Positions 1-7,119 of a stretch of 28,634 bases of DNA are shown here, one piece after another; the first letter of the stretch is position 1; the number at the start of each line of letters is the position of its first letter. Origin of the DNA: an uncultured Prevotellaceae bacterium (GTDB lineage Bacteria; Bacteroidota; Bacteroidia; Bacteroidales; Bacteroidaceae); NCBI GenBank assembly GCA_937910905.1, contig CALEPV010000021.1, positions 1 through 28,634 of the forward strand, read 5' to 3'. A program made the position numbers and the translations under genes. Under the pieces are notes generated by a model. That model was not told the origin of the DNA and ran no database searches. It saw nothing but the letters and a program-made list of their open reading frames with translations.

Positions 1-2
1 CC

Positions 3-1076
3 GTGGCCCACATTATAGAAGATGTGGGCTATTTGGGCATGGGTGCCACGGTGGGCGAATTTGAGCATGAGCTGGAAGCATACATCGGCGGTGGCCGTCG
101 CGCCATCTGCGTGAACAGCGGCACGGCAGCCCTGCATCTGGCCATTCAGGCGGTCACCCGCACCGGCGATGAGGTGCTGGTGCCTTCGTTCACCTTTGTG
201 GCCAGCTATCAGGCCATCACGGCAGCGGGCTGCAAGCCTGTGAGCTGCGACATCGACCCCACCACGCTGACGCTTGACCTGAACGATGCCGAGCGTCGCA
301 TCACCCCCCGGACCACGGCCATGATGCCAGTCTACTATGCCAGCAACTGCCAGCTGGCCGACGCTTACCAGTCGTTTGCCCGTGAGCATGGGCTGCGCCT
401 GATAGAGGATGCCGCCCATGCCTTTGGCTGCAGCTGCAAAGGTCGGAAGATCGGCTCCTTTGGCGACGTGGTGTGCTTCTCGTTCGACGGCATCAAGAAC
501 ATCACCACCGGCGAGGGAGGAGTAGTGTTCACCGCCGACGAGGATGTGATACAGAAGGTGAGCGATGCCCGCCTGCTGGGTGTGCAAAAAGACTCGGAGA
601 AACGCTACGCCGGCCAGCGCTCATGGCTGTTTGACGTGGTGGACCAGGGCTACCGCTACCACATGAGCAACATCTTCGCTGCCATCGGACGTGTGCAACT
701 GAGCCGATTCGAGCGCGAGTTTGCTCCACGCCGGCGTGCCATCGCCTTGCACTACACCAAGCTGTTGCAGGCAAATCCTTGCGTGAAACTGACTCCGATG
801 GACTACGAGCACGAAATCGTTCCCCATATCTTTGCCGTACAGATTCTTGGAGGCAAACGGGCGCAGCTGGAACAGCGCCTCAAGGAGGCCGACATACAGT
901 ATGGCATCCAGTATGCCCCCAATCATCACCTCTCTTATTTCAAGGAGGATGTCAGCCTGCCCGTCACCGACGAGGTCTACTCGCGCATCATCTCGTTGCC
1001 CATTCACCCGGAGCTGACCGACGAGAACATCCGCTGCATATGTGACATCATTAACGCTGTAACACTTAACTCCTGA
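3..1076 (+). CDS. DegT/DnrJ/EryC1/StrS-family sugar aminotransferase, 5' truncated by window edge
   Basis: PLP-dependent aminotransferase of the DegT/ArnB family, which transfers an amino group from glutamate to a keto-sugar nucleotide in the cytoplasm. The visible frame gives 357 residues. It shows the family pattern near the N-terminus (YLGMGATVGEFE), the NSGTAALHLA phosphate-binding stretch (residues 38-47), EDAAHAFG (135-142, with the Asp contacting the PLP ring) and the internal-aldimine lysine K165 within DGIKNITTGEGG. Family members usually have another 15-25 residues upstream, so the GTG at position 3 is probably internal and the true start lies outside the window. Three bases separate it from rfbF, so the two are likely co-transcribed. 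The substrate is not readable from sequence; a UDP-4-keto-pentose is possible given the dehydrogenase and decarboxylase-like genes downstream, but this is inference. Confidence 0.93.
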   Translation: MAHIIEDVGYLGMGATVGEFEHELEAYIGGGRRAICVNSGTAALHLAIQAVTRTGDEVLVPSFTFVASYQAITAAGCKPVSCDIDPTTLTLDLNDAERRITPRTTAMMPVYYASNCQLADAYQSFAREHGLRLIEDAAHAFGCSCKGRKIGSFGDVVCFSFDGIKNITTGEGGVVFTADEDVIQKVSDARLLGVQKDSEKRYAGQRSWLFDVVDQGYRYHMSNIFAAIGRVQLSRFEREFAPRRRAIALHYTKLLQANPCVKLTPMDYEHEIVPHIFAVQILGGKRAQLEQRLKEADIQYGIQYAPNHHLSYFKEDVSLPVTDEVYSRIISLPIHPELTDENIRCICDIINAVTLNS

Positions 1077-1079
1077 CTT

Positions 1080-1853
1080 ATGAAGACGATTATCCTGGCC
1101 GGAGGCTTCGGCACGCGACTGTCGGAATACACCAAGCTGGTACCCAAGCCTATGGTGGAGATTGGCGGGAAGCCTATCCTGTGGCACATCATGAACCACT
1201 ACGCCCACTATGGCTACAAGGACTTTGTGGTGGCACTGGGCTACAAGGGCGAGGTCATCAAAGACTATTTCCTGCAATATTACGCACGCAACAATGACTT
1301 CACCATCGACTTGAGCAACGGCTCCATACAATACATCAATGAGCATGCACGCGACTGGCGCGTGACGCTTGTCGACACTGGAGCCGCCTCGCTCACCGGT
1401 GGCAGGGTGAAGCGGCTGCAGCACATCATCGGCGAGGAAGACTTCATGCTGACCTATGGCGATGCCGTGAGCGACATCGACATCCGGGCGCTGGCAGACC
1501 ACTACCGACGCACCGGACGCATGGCCACTGTCACAGCCGTGCACCCCACGGCACGTTTTGGCGAGATACAGATTGATGACGAGAGCTATGTGCGTTCGTT
1601 CAAAGAGAAGCCACAGCTGAACCAAGGATGGATTAACGGCGGCTTCTTTGTGCTCTCGCCACGGGTGTTCGACTACATCGAAGGCGATCTCACCACTTTC
1701 GAGGCCGAGCCGCTGGAGCGCCTGGCCGCCGAGGGGCAGCTCACCGCGTATCGTCACGAGGGCTTCTGGCAGTGCATGGACACCGCCCGCGACCGTGACC
1801 TGCTGAACAAGATGTGGGATGAGGGTCGCGCCCCGTGGGTACTCAATTCGTAA
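1080..1853 (+). CDS. rfbF: Glucose-1-phosphate cytidylyltransferase
   Basis: Catalyses CTP + glucose-1-phosphate to CDP-glucose + PPi, the entry step to CDP-activated sugars. At 257 residues it has the usual length of RfbF. The nucleotidyltransferase signature LAGGFGTRLSEYT with the downstream PKPM lies at residues 6-26, followed by GGKPILWHIM, LTYGDAVSDID (metal-binding Asp) and the RfbF-typical FKEKP, WINGGFFV and GFWQCMDT motifs. The start ATG follows the DegT stop by three bases and the gene abuts LicD directly (TAA then ATG). A canonical partner, CDP-glucose 4,6-dehydratase, is not obvious: the SDR further down resembles UDP-glucuronate decarboxylases more. The CDP-sugar made here may therefore be consumed by an enzyme outside the window. 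Confidence 0.93.
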   Translation: MKTIILAGGFGTRLSEYTKLVPKPMVEIGGKPILWHIMNHYAHYGYKDFVVALGYKGEVIKDYFLQYYARNNDFTIDLSNGSIQYINEHARDWRVTLVDTGAASLTGGRVKRLQHIIGEEDFMLTYGDAVSDIDIRALADHYRRTGRMATVTAVHPTARFGEIQIDDESYVRSFKEKPQLNQGWINGGFFVLSPRVFDYIEGDLTTFEAEPLERLAAEGQLTAYRHEGFWQCMDTARDRDLLNKMWDEGRAPWVLNS

Positions 1854-2690
1854 ATGGTAAATAAGCGCAGATATACATTGGCTACCTACGACATTCGCCC
1901 CCTGCAGTTGCGCATGTTGCGCATCATGGAAGCACTTGACCAAATGTGCCGTGAGCACGGCCTCAGTTATGGCATGTTCAACGGCAGTTTGTTGGGAGCA
2001 GTGCGCCACGGGGGCTTCATCCCTTGGGACGATGACATGGACATCTGCATGCCCCGCCCCGACTACGAGCGCTTCATCGCCCATGCCAGCGAATGGCTGC
2101 CCGCCCCCTACGAGTTCGTATGCACAGAGAACGACCCCAACTACCCCTTGCCTTTCGGTAAAGTGCAAGATGCCTCGACCACGCTGATTGAGCGTCTACA
2201 CTTGAGCTACCTCGGCGGCATCTATGTCGATGTGTTCCCCCTCGACGGCGTACCGACAGGATGGCTGAAGCGCCACGTGCAGTTCTGGCGCTATGGGTTG
2301 CTCTGCCGAGCCCTCTACTGGATTCACCGCGACCCCTTCCGCCACGGGCACGGGCCTTCCAGCTGGGTGCCGCTGCTCACACGGCGGCTCACCACCATGG
2401 CGGCACTGCAACGCTGCATACGGCGGTTGCTGTTGAGCTGCAACTACGACAAGGCCACCTTGGTGAACGACTACAGCGAGGGCCTGCACGGCGTGATGAC
2501 CAAGGAGCGCCACGCCACCTTCGCGCCCATCGCTTTCGAGGGTAAGACCTTCATGGGTATCAAGGACACCGATGCCTACCTCACGCAAATCTATGGCGAC
2601 TATATGCGCATCCCCGATGGCAACCATCAGCGGCAGCATAACTTCGACGTACTCTGTCTCGACAAGCCCTACCGCGAATACCGAGGATAG
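1854..2690 (+). CDS. LicD-family phosphotransferase
   Basis: 278-residue LicD-type protein. The family transfers phosphocholine or related phospho-alditol groups onto cell-surface glycans. Recognition rests on the N-terminal block YGMFNGSLLGAVRHGG (about residues 39-54) and the acidic metal-binding motif WDDDMD (W58-D63) followed by MPRPDYERF; the later YLGGIYVDVFPLDG is also typical. No membrane segment is evident, so the enzyme is probably cytoplasmic or membrane-associated. The ATG immediately follows the rfbF stop, which implies translational coupling. The donor is unknown: LicD proteins in Bacteroidales polysaccharide loci often use CDP-linked donors, which would fit next to a cytidylyltransferase, but no choline- or ribitol-activation gene is in the window. 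Confidence 0.88.
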   Translation: MVNKRRYTLATYDIRPLQLRMLRIMEALDQMCREHGLSYGMFNGSLLGAVRHGGFIPWDDDMDICMPRPDYERFIAHASEWLPAPYEFVCTENDPNYPLPFGKVQDASTTLIERLHLSYLGGIYVDVFPLDGVPTGWLKRHVQFWRYGLLCRALYWIHRDPFRHGHGPSSWVPLLTRRLTTMAALQRCIRRLLLSCNYDKATLVNDYSEGLHGVMTKERHATFAPIAFEGKTFMGIKDTDAYLTQIYGDYMRIPDGNHQRQHNFDVLCLDKPYREYRG

Positions 2691-2731
2691 TGATGACCAA
2701 ACAAATAACATAAATTATAAATAAGATAAAC

Positions 2732-3817
2732 ATGGTACTTTTCAATGACATTAAGCACACGCTTGGAGGTCTCTCCGCTGAAGAGCGTGGCAAGTTTCAG
2801 AACACCACCGTACTCATCACCGGCTGTGCCGGTTTCCTCGGCTACTACATGATGCAGTTCTTCGCCCAGGAGGCCGAAGGGCTGGGCATTAAGAAAATCA
2901 TCGGCCTTGACAACTTCATGCTGGGCATGCCTGGCTGGATTAAGAAACTTGAGCAGAACCCACGGGTAGACATCCAGAAGTTCGACATCATTCGTGACCG
3001 CATTGACGATGTCGATGGCGCCGCCGATGCCAACTTCATCATCCACATGGCCAGCATTGCCTCGCCCATGTTCTACCGCAAGTACCCCATCGAGACTCTC
3101 GATGCCAACATCTGGGGCCTGCGCTCCCTGCTCGACTTCTATGCTCCGCGTGGGGTGAAGGGTTTCCTGTTCTTCAGCAGCAGCGAACTCTATGGCGACC
3201 CCGACCCTGCCCACGTGCCCACCTCTGAGGACTACAACGGCAACGTCTGCGCCACCGGTCCCCGTGCCTGCTACGATGAGTCGAAGCGTTTCGGCGAGAC
3301 GATGTGCATGCTCTTCGCACAGAAGTACCAGATGCCCATCGGCGTGGCGCGCCCGTTCAACAACTACGGCCCCGGCATGCGTGTGGGCGACAAGCGTGTG
3401 CCCGCCGACTTCGCCCTGGCCGTGATGCAGGGGCGCGACATCGAGATCCTCTCCAACGGTACGCCCACCCGCACTTTCTGCTACATCGCCGACAGCGTGT
3501 GCGGCTACTTCAAGATTCTACTCCATGGGCAGTACGACTATTTCAACATCGGCATTGAGAAGCCTGAGATTACCATCGCCCAGTTAGCCGAGATTTATGC
3601 CAGCGCCGGCAGGGACATCTTCGGCTACACAGGACAGGTAAGATATGCTGTCTCCGACGACAAAGAGTACTTGACCAACAACCCGCAGCGCCGCTGCCCG
3701 CGCATCGACAAGGCACGCCGTCTGTTGGGCTACAACCCCACCATCTCGGTCGAGGAGGGCGTTGGCCGCTTCCTACAGTACCTCAAGGAGAGCGATGAAA
3801 ACGAGTATAAATGGTAA
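2732..3817 (+). CDS. NAD-dependent epimerase/dehydratase (SDR), UDP-glucuronate-decarboxylase-like
   Basis: Extended short-chain dehydrogenase of 361 residues acting on a sugar nucleotide in the cytoplasm. The Rossmann glycine motif GCAGFLG is at residues 31-37, the active-site serine region FFSSSELYGDP at 148-157, and the catalytic YxxxK pair is Y181/K185 (YDESK). HMASIASP, NNYGPGM and the TRTFCYIADSV block match the UDP-glucuronate decarboxylase group better than dTDP-glucose dehydratases, and a UDP-glucose dehydrogenase follows 18 bases downstream, which together suggest UDP-xylose or UDP-4-keto-pentose formation. The roughly 30-residue N-terminal extension before the Rossmann fold is longer than usual. 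The 41-bp gap from LicD is AT-rich. Substrate assignment is inference. Confidence 0.88.
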   Translation: MVLFNDIKHTLGGLSAEERGKFQNTTVLITGCAGFLGYYMMQFFAQEAEGLGIKKIIGLDNFMLGMPGWIKKLEQNPRVDIQKFDIIRDRIDDVDGAADANFIIHMASIASPMFYRKYPIETLDANIWGLRSLLDFYAPRGVKGFLFFSSSELYGDPDPAHVPTSEDYNGNVCATGPRACYDESKRFGETMCMLFAQKYQMPIGVARPFNNYGPGMRVGDKRVPADFALAVMQGRDIEILSNGTPTRTFCYIADSVCGYFKILLHGQYDYFNIGIEKPEITIAQLAEIYASAGRDIFGYTGQVRYAVSDDKEYLTNNPQRRCPRIDKARRLLGYNPTISVEEGVGRFLQYLKESDENEYKW

Positions 3818-3835
3818 CTGGAGGAGGGACGCATC

Positions 3836-5095
3836 ATGACAATCACAGTCTTCGGTTTAGGCTTCGTGGGATTGACCACCAGCCTCGGTTTCTCTGAATA
3901 CGGACACACGGTGTATGGCGTCGAGATCAACGACGAGCGCCTGAACACTATCCGCAGTGGCCGGCTACCCTTCCTTGAGCCCGGCCTCGACGACGCCCTC
4001 GTGCGCCACCTCGGCAGCCGCTTCTTCCCCATTGGCACCGACCGCCTGGCCGAGGCCGTGGCGCAGAGCGACTGCATCTACTACTGCGTGGGAACACCCT
4101 ACGGCCACGACGGACAGGCCGACCTCACCTATCTCTTCTCAGCCATCGACCAGACGCTGGCCGTGCGCCCCGCCGACAAATACCAGGTGTTGGTGGTGAA
4201 GTCAACCATTCCCCCATCGACCACCTCGACCAAGGTCATTCCCCACCTGCAGGCAAAGGGCATTGAGGTGGGCCACCACATCGGCGTGGCTAACAATCCG
4301 GAGTTCCTGCGCGAGGGCCACTGCTGGGACGACTTCATCCATGCCGACCGCATTGTTCTGGGCGTCAGCGACGAACGCTCCGCCACGCTGCTCCGACAGG
4401 TCTATGCCACGGTGACCGAGCCCATCCATTGCGTGTCGCTAAACACCGGCGAGTTCATCAAGTACCTGTCGAACACCCTGCTCGCCACCCTCATCAGCTA
4501 CAGCAACGAGATGAGTCTCGTGGCCGACACCATCGGCGGCATTGACGTGGCACAGGCCTTCCGCATCCTCCACGAGGATAAGCGCTGGGGCGGAGCACCC
4601 ATGGCCAGCTATGTCTATCCTGGCTGCGGCTATGGCGGCTACTGTCTACCCAAGGACACCAATGCCCTCTATGCCGTGTCGCGGGTTGCTGGCTTCGACG
4701 CCCAGATCTTGCGACACGTCATCCAGATCAACGAAGGCATGCCACAGGCCATCGCCGCGAAAATTGAGCGTGCGATAGGCCCCGATAAGGAGCAGACCAT
4801 AGGCATCCTGGGACTGTCGTTCAAGCCCGGCAGCGACGATGTGCGCGACACGCCCTCCGCTAAAATCATCAGGAGCCTCATGGAAAGAGGTTACACGCGC
4901 ATCTGCGGCTATGACCCCGTGGCCAACAGCGAATTCCGCCGCTACTACTCCGACTTGCAGATAAGCTACGTCGAGACCTACGAAGCCCTGCTCCAGCAGG
5001 CCGACGCACTGGTTATCGCTACTGCCTGGCCAGAGTTTAGCGACGTAAGAAAGCTGACGGCCAAGCCTGTTGTTGATTGTCGCTATATGCTCTGA
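3836..5095 (+). CDS. UDP-glucose 6-dehydrogenase family (UDP-glucose/GDP-mannose dehydrogenase)
   Basis: 419-residue NAD-dependent four-electron dehydrogenase that oxidises the C6 hydroxyl of a nucleotide sugar to the uronate. The N-terminal Rossmann motif VFGLGFVGL (residues 4-12) is followed by NNPEFLREG, the central GEFIKYLSNTLLA helix, the catalytic cysteine C270 in CGYGGYCLPKD, and the C-terminal GLSFKPGSDDVRDTP signature. A strong Shine-Dalgarno (GGAGGAGGG) 7-15 bases upstream fixes the ATG. It is the last gene of the polysaccharide block and is followed by a hairpin terminator. UDP-glucose is the likeliest substrate given the decarboxylase-like neighbour, but UDP-N-acetyl-hexosamine or GDP-mannose cannot be excluded by motif reading. 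Confidence 0.92.
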   Translation: MTITVFGLGFVGLTTSLGFSEYGHTVYGVEINDERLNTIRSGRLPFLEPGLDDALVRHLGSRFFPIGTDRLAEAVAQSDCIYYCVGTPYGHDGQADLTYLFSAIDQTLAVRPADKYQVLVVKSTIPPSTTSTKVIPHLQAKGIEVGHHIGVANNPEFLREGHCWDDFIHADRIVLGVSDERSATLLRQVYATVTEPIHCVSLNTGEFIKYLSNTLLATLISYSNEMSLVADTIGGIDVAQAFRILHEDKRWGGAPMASYVYPGCGYGGYCLPKDTNALYAVSRVAGFDAQILRHVIQINEGMPQAIAAKIERAIGPDKEQTIGILGLSFKPGSDDVRDTPSAKIIRSLMERGYTRICGYDPVANSEFRRYYSDLQISYVETYEALLQQADALVIATAWPEFSDVRKLTAKPVVDCRYML

Positions 5096-5128
5096 GTGTG
5101 GGCTTTCCATGCGGGGAAACCGCAAGGC

Positions 5129-5156
5129 GCGAGGCCTTCAGGCCTCGCTTTGGTTT
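5129..5156 (+). terminator. Intrinsic terminator of the polysaccharide operon
   Basis: Perfect 8-bp GC-rich stem GCGAGGCC / GGCCTCGC with loop TTCA, followed on the + strand by a T-rich tail (TTTGGTTT). It lies 34 bases after the UDP-glucose dehydrogenase stop and overlaps the last codons and stop of the convergent GT9 gene (TGA at 5138-5140). The minus side lacks a T-run, so termination is mainly for the + operon. Confidence 0.7.
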
Positions 5157-6202
5157 ATTGATTCCAGTTCTTGCTCTATGCGTTTCACGATTGTGGTCGG
5201 TGCTATGCCCAGCAGACAGGGATAGTCGCCCTGGCTGCACGGGGCCTGACCGAAGGTTGAGCAGGGCCGGCACTTGAGGTCGTCGCGCTGTATGGCCCGC
5301 GACAGCGGCTGGCCGTAGCCCATGAAGCCGCCCTGCGGATGGGTGGCACCCCAGATGCTCAGCACCGGCACGGCGGCCAGCGAAGCCAGATGCATGTTGG
5401 CCGAGTCCATCGACAGCATCAGCCGGCACTGGGCTATCACGCTGAGCTCCTCACCCAGACCATTCAGCCGGTTGGCCATTGATGTGACATGCGGATAGGT
5501 CCTGGCCCAGCGTTCCAGCACCTCGCGTTCCTTAGCTCCGGCGCCGAACAGCAGCATCTCGATGTCGCCGCGGGCCGACAGCTGCTGCACCACCTGCTCC
5601 ATCATCTCCGCGGGGTAGGTCTTGCCTGCATGGGCAGCAAACGGCGCAATGGCTACGGCTGGCAGCGCGGGCTTATAGGGTGGTTCTTCGACATACGTGC
5701 GACGGTACTGCTGGGCTGTGTGCTGCAGCGTGGTGAAGTCCAGCTCGATGTCCAGCCCCAGCCGGCGAAACACGTCGGCATAGCGCTCGAACATTGGTGT
5801 CTGCTGTGTCTTTACCTCGGCGCGGATGAACTCGCGGCGCGCCCGCCTGTCCTTATTTACATGCTCCACCCGTGTGCCATGCATGGACAGCCGCAGCCGC
5901 AGCCACTTGGTGCGCAGCACGTCGTGCAGGTCGGCAACGTCCGTGGGGTGCAGCGCCAGCAGACGGCGGCACAGCCGGTTCAAACCGTTGAAGCCCTTGT
6001 GCCGTCCCTTCACGTCGGCCACCACGAGGTGCACATTGCCAGGCATCATGTCCACCAGCGGGCGCACGAAGGCGCGACTCACCATTGTGAATCGCACGTC
6101 AGGATGCTGCCGGGCTATGCTGTCGACCACTGGCAAAGTCATCAGCACATCGCCCAGGGCCGAGAGCCGCAGTATCAGTATATGTCGCGACTGCTCTCTC
6201 AC
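5138..6202 (-). CDS. Glycosyltransferase family 9 (heptosyltransferase-like)
   Basis: GT9 enzyme of 354 residues that should add a sugar to a lipopolysaccharide core or similar surface glycan at the inner face of the cytoplasmic membrane. The N-terminal ILILRLSALGDVLMTLPVV block and the C-terminal SMDSANMHLASLAAVPVLSIWGATHP block are the two hallmarks of the family; the tail contains a cysteine cluster (CRPCSTFGQAPC) common in Bacteroidetes members. The start is a GTG at 6202 that overlaps the DUF4254 stop (GTGA), giving tight translational coupling. The open frame extends upstream to 6373, but those residues are Arg/Gly/Pro-rich and read antiframe to DUF4254, so that extension is rejected. 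The acceptor and donor sugars are unknown. Confidence 0.9.
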   Translation of the reverse strand: MREQSRHILILRLSALGDVLMTLPVVDSIARQHPDVRFTMVSRAFVRPLVDMMPGNVHLVVADVKGRHKGFNGLNRLCRRLLALHPTDVADLHDVLRTKWLRLRLSMHGTRVEHVNKDRRARREFIRAEVKTQQTPMFERYADVFRRLGLDIELDFTTLQHTAQQYRRTYVEEPPYKPALPAVAIAPFAAHAGKTYPAEMMEQVVQQLSARGDIEMLLFGAGAKEREVLERWARTYPHVTSMANRLNGLGEELSVIAQCRLMLSMDSANMHLASLAAVPVLSIWGATHPQGGFMGYGQPLSRAIQRDDLKCRPCSTFGQAPCSQGDYPCLLGIAPTTIVKRIEQELESINQSEA

Positions 6203-6813
6203 GCCTGTGCCCCTCCGTACAGCACGGGGTTGGTGCTGGGGTCGTTGTACATCTTCATCTGCTTGTAGACCTTCATCCACTTGCGACCGGCCTCGATGTC
6301 GGCCAGCAGCTGGTCGATGGCGGTGCTGAGGTCGGTGTGCTGCTCCAGCAGTACGTCGAGCTTCTTCTGGCAACGTGCTATGTGCTCGGCATCGGCATCG
6401 GTGCGCTCAGTCTGCTCGCGCATGTGGTATATCTTCAGTGCCAGGATGCTCAGACGGTCCACGGCCCACGCGGGGCTCTCGGTGTTGATGGTGGCATCGG
6501 GCTGCGGCTTGATGTTGCTGTAGAGCGTGTAGAAGTAGCTGTCGATGGTCTCCACGAGGTCCGTACGGTCCTGGTTGCTCTTGTCTATGCGGCGCTTCAG
6601 CACCAGAGCCTCGGCCGGGTCGATCTGCGGGTCGCGTATGATGTCCTCGAAGTGCCACTGCACGGTGTCTATCCAGCACTTACGGTAGAGGTCGGCCTCG
6701 ATGGTTCCGGCTGCGTAGGGGTTCTGTATGGGCTGGTCCACGTTGTCGTACACGTGGTAGTCCCTGATGGCCTGATTGAATATGGGCCATGCTTTGGCAG
6801 TAAATGTTGTCAT
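6199..6813 (-). CDS. DUF4254 family protein
   Basis: 204-residue cytoplasmic protein of unknown biochemical role, strongly resembling DUF4254 proteins of Bacteroidetes, which as I recall them lie next to a GT9 gene as here. Typical stretches are NPYAAGTIEADLYRKCWID, WHFEDIIRDP, LKRRIDKSNQDRTDLVE, INTESPAWAVDRLSILALKIYHM and YKQMKMYNDPSTNPVLYGG. The frame opens at 6849, with ATGs at 6837 and 6813. I choose 6813 because the family homology begins there and because a TAnnTTTG box at 6839-6846 would place the transcript start downstream of 6837. It overlaps GT9 by four bases. No signal peptide or membrane span is visible. Confidence 0.85.
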   Translation of the reverse strand: MTTFTAKAWPIFNQAIRDYHVYDNVDQPIQNPYAAGTIEADLYRKCWIDTVQWHFEDIIRDPQIDPAEALVLKRRIDKSNQDRTDLVETIDSYFYTLYSNIKPQPDATINTESPAWAVDRLSILALKIYHMREQTERTDADAEHIARCQKKLDVLLEQHTDLSTAIDQLLADIEAGRKWMKVYKQMKMYNDPSTNPVLYGGAQA

Positions 6814-6838
6814 CGCTGATGTCTTGATATTCGTCATG

Positions 6839-6846
6839 CAAAAATA
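6839..6846 (-). promoter_or_regulatory. Candidate -7 box for DUF4254-GT9
   Basis: On the minus strand this reads TATTTTTG, matching the Bacteroidetes -7 consensus TAnnTTTG. No TTG -33 element is seen 19-21 nt upstream. A transcript starting near 6832 would put the ATG at 6813 about 19 nt into the message. Confidence 0.4.
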
Positions 6847-6906
6847 CAAATAATACTTATTGTCTCCATAATTTCCTGCAAAATTCGCTACTTCGGCACA
6901 TAAAAC

Positions 6907-6994
6907 AGCCAGTTCATCACTATGTCACGGTTTGCTCATCGCGGCGAAAAGGGTCGTTCACTGCGACGAAAGGGTTCGTTCACCACCATGCATC
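6907..6994. repeat. Tandem array, four degenerate 22-bp units, upstream of the PL11 gene
   Basis: Units at 6907-6928, 6929-6950, 6951-6972 and 6973-6994 align without gaps. G at positions 2 and 6, TCA at 8-10, C at 14 and G at 18 are invariant. The third unit contains TCGT and ACGA as an inverted pair around its centre. The array lies in the divergent region between DUF4254 and the PL11 gene and ends 68 bp before the -7 box of the latter. No ORF runs through it. Confidence 0.7.
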
Positions 6995-7062
6995 ACCTCC
7001 TAAGTGCCTATAAATAAACGTTAAAATGCCGTTTTCTTACCCCCAACCTTGCAAAATGGTGT

Positions 7063-7070
7063 TAACTTTG
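7063..7070 (+). promoter_or_regulatory. Candidate -7 promoter box of the PL11 gene
   Basis: TAACTTTG matches TAnnTTTG exactly. The predicted start near 7077 leaves a 5' leader of about 43 nt. No TTG is present at the expected -33 distance, unlike the nrdD and tRNA promoters in this window, so an activator or alternative sigma factor may be needed. Confidence 0.55.
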
Positions 7071-7119
7071 CCGTGTAATATACCTTATTGAATCACTAAC
7101 TAATCAATACAACACACTA

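Noticed and set aside
621..2168. 515-codon minus-strand open frame
   Set aside because: Antisense to DegT, rfbF and LicD; Val/His/Gln-rich, no family resemblance; shadow of GC-rich genes.
6203..6373. N-terminal extension of the GT9 frame
   Set aside because: Residues are Arg/Gly/Pro-rich antiframe translation of DUF4254; the GTG at 6202 overlapping the DUF4254 stop is a better start.
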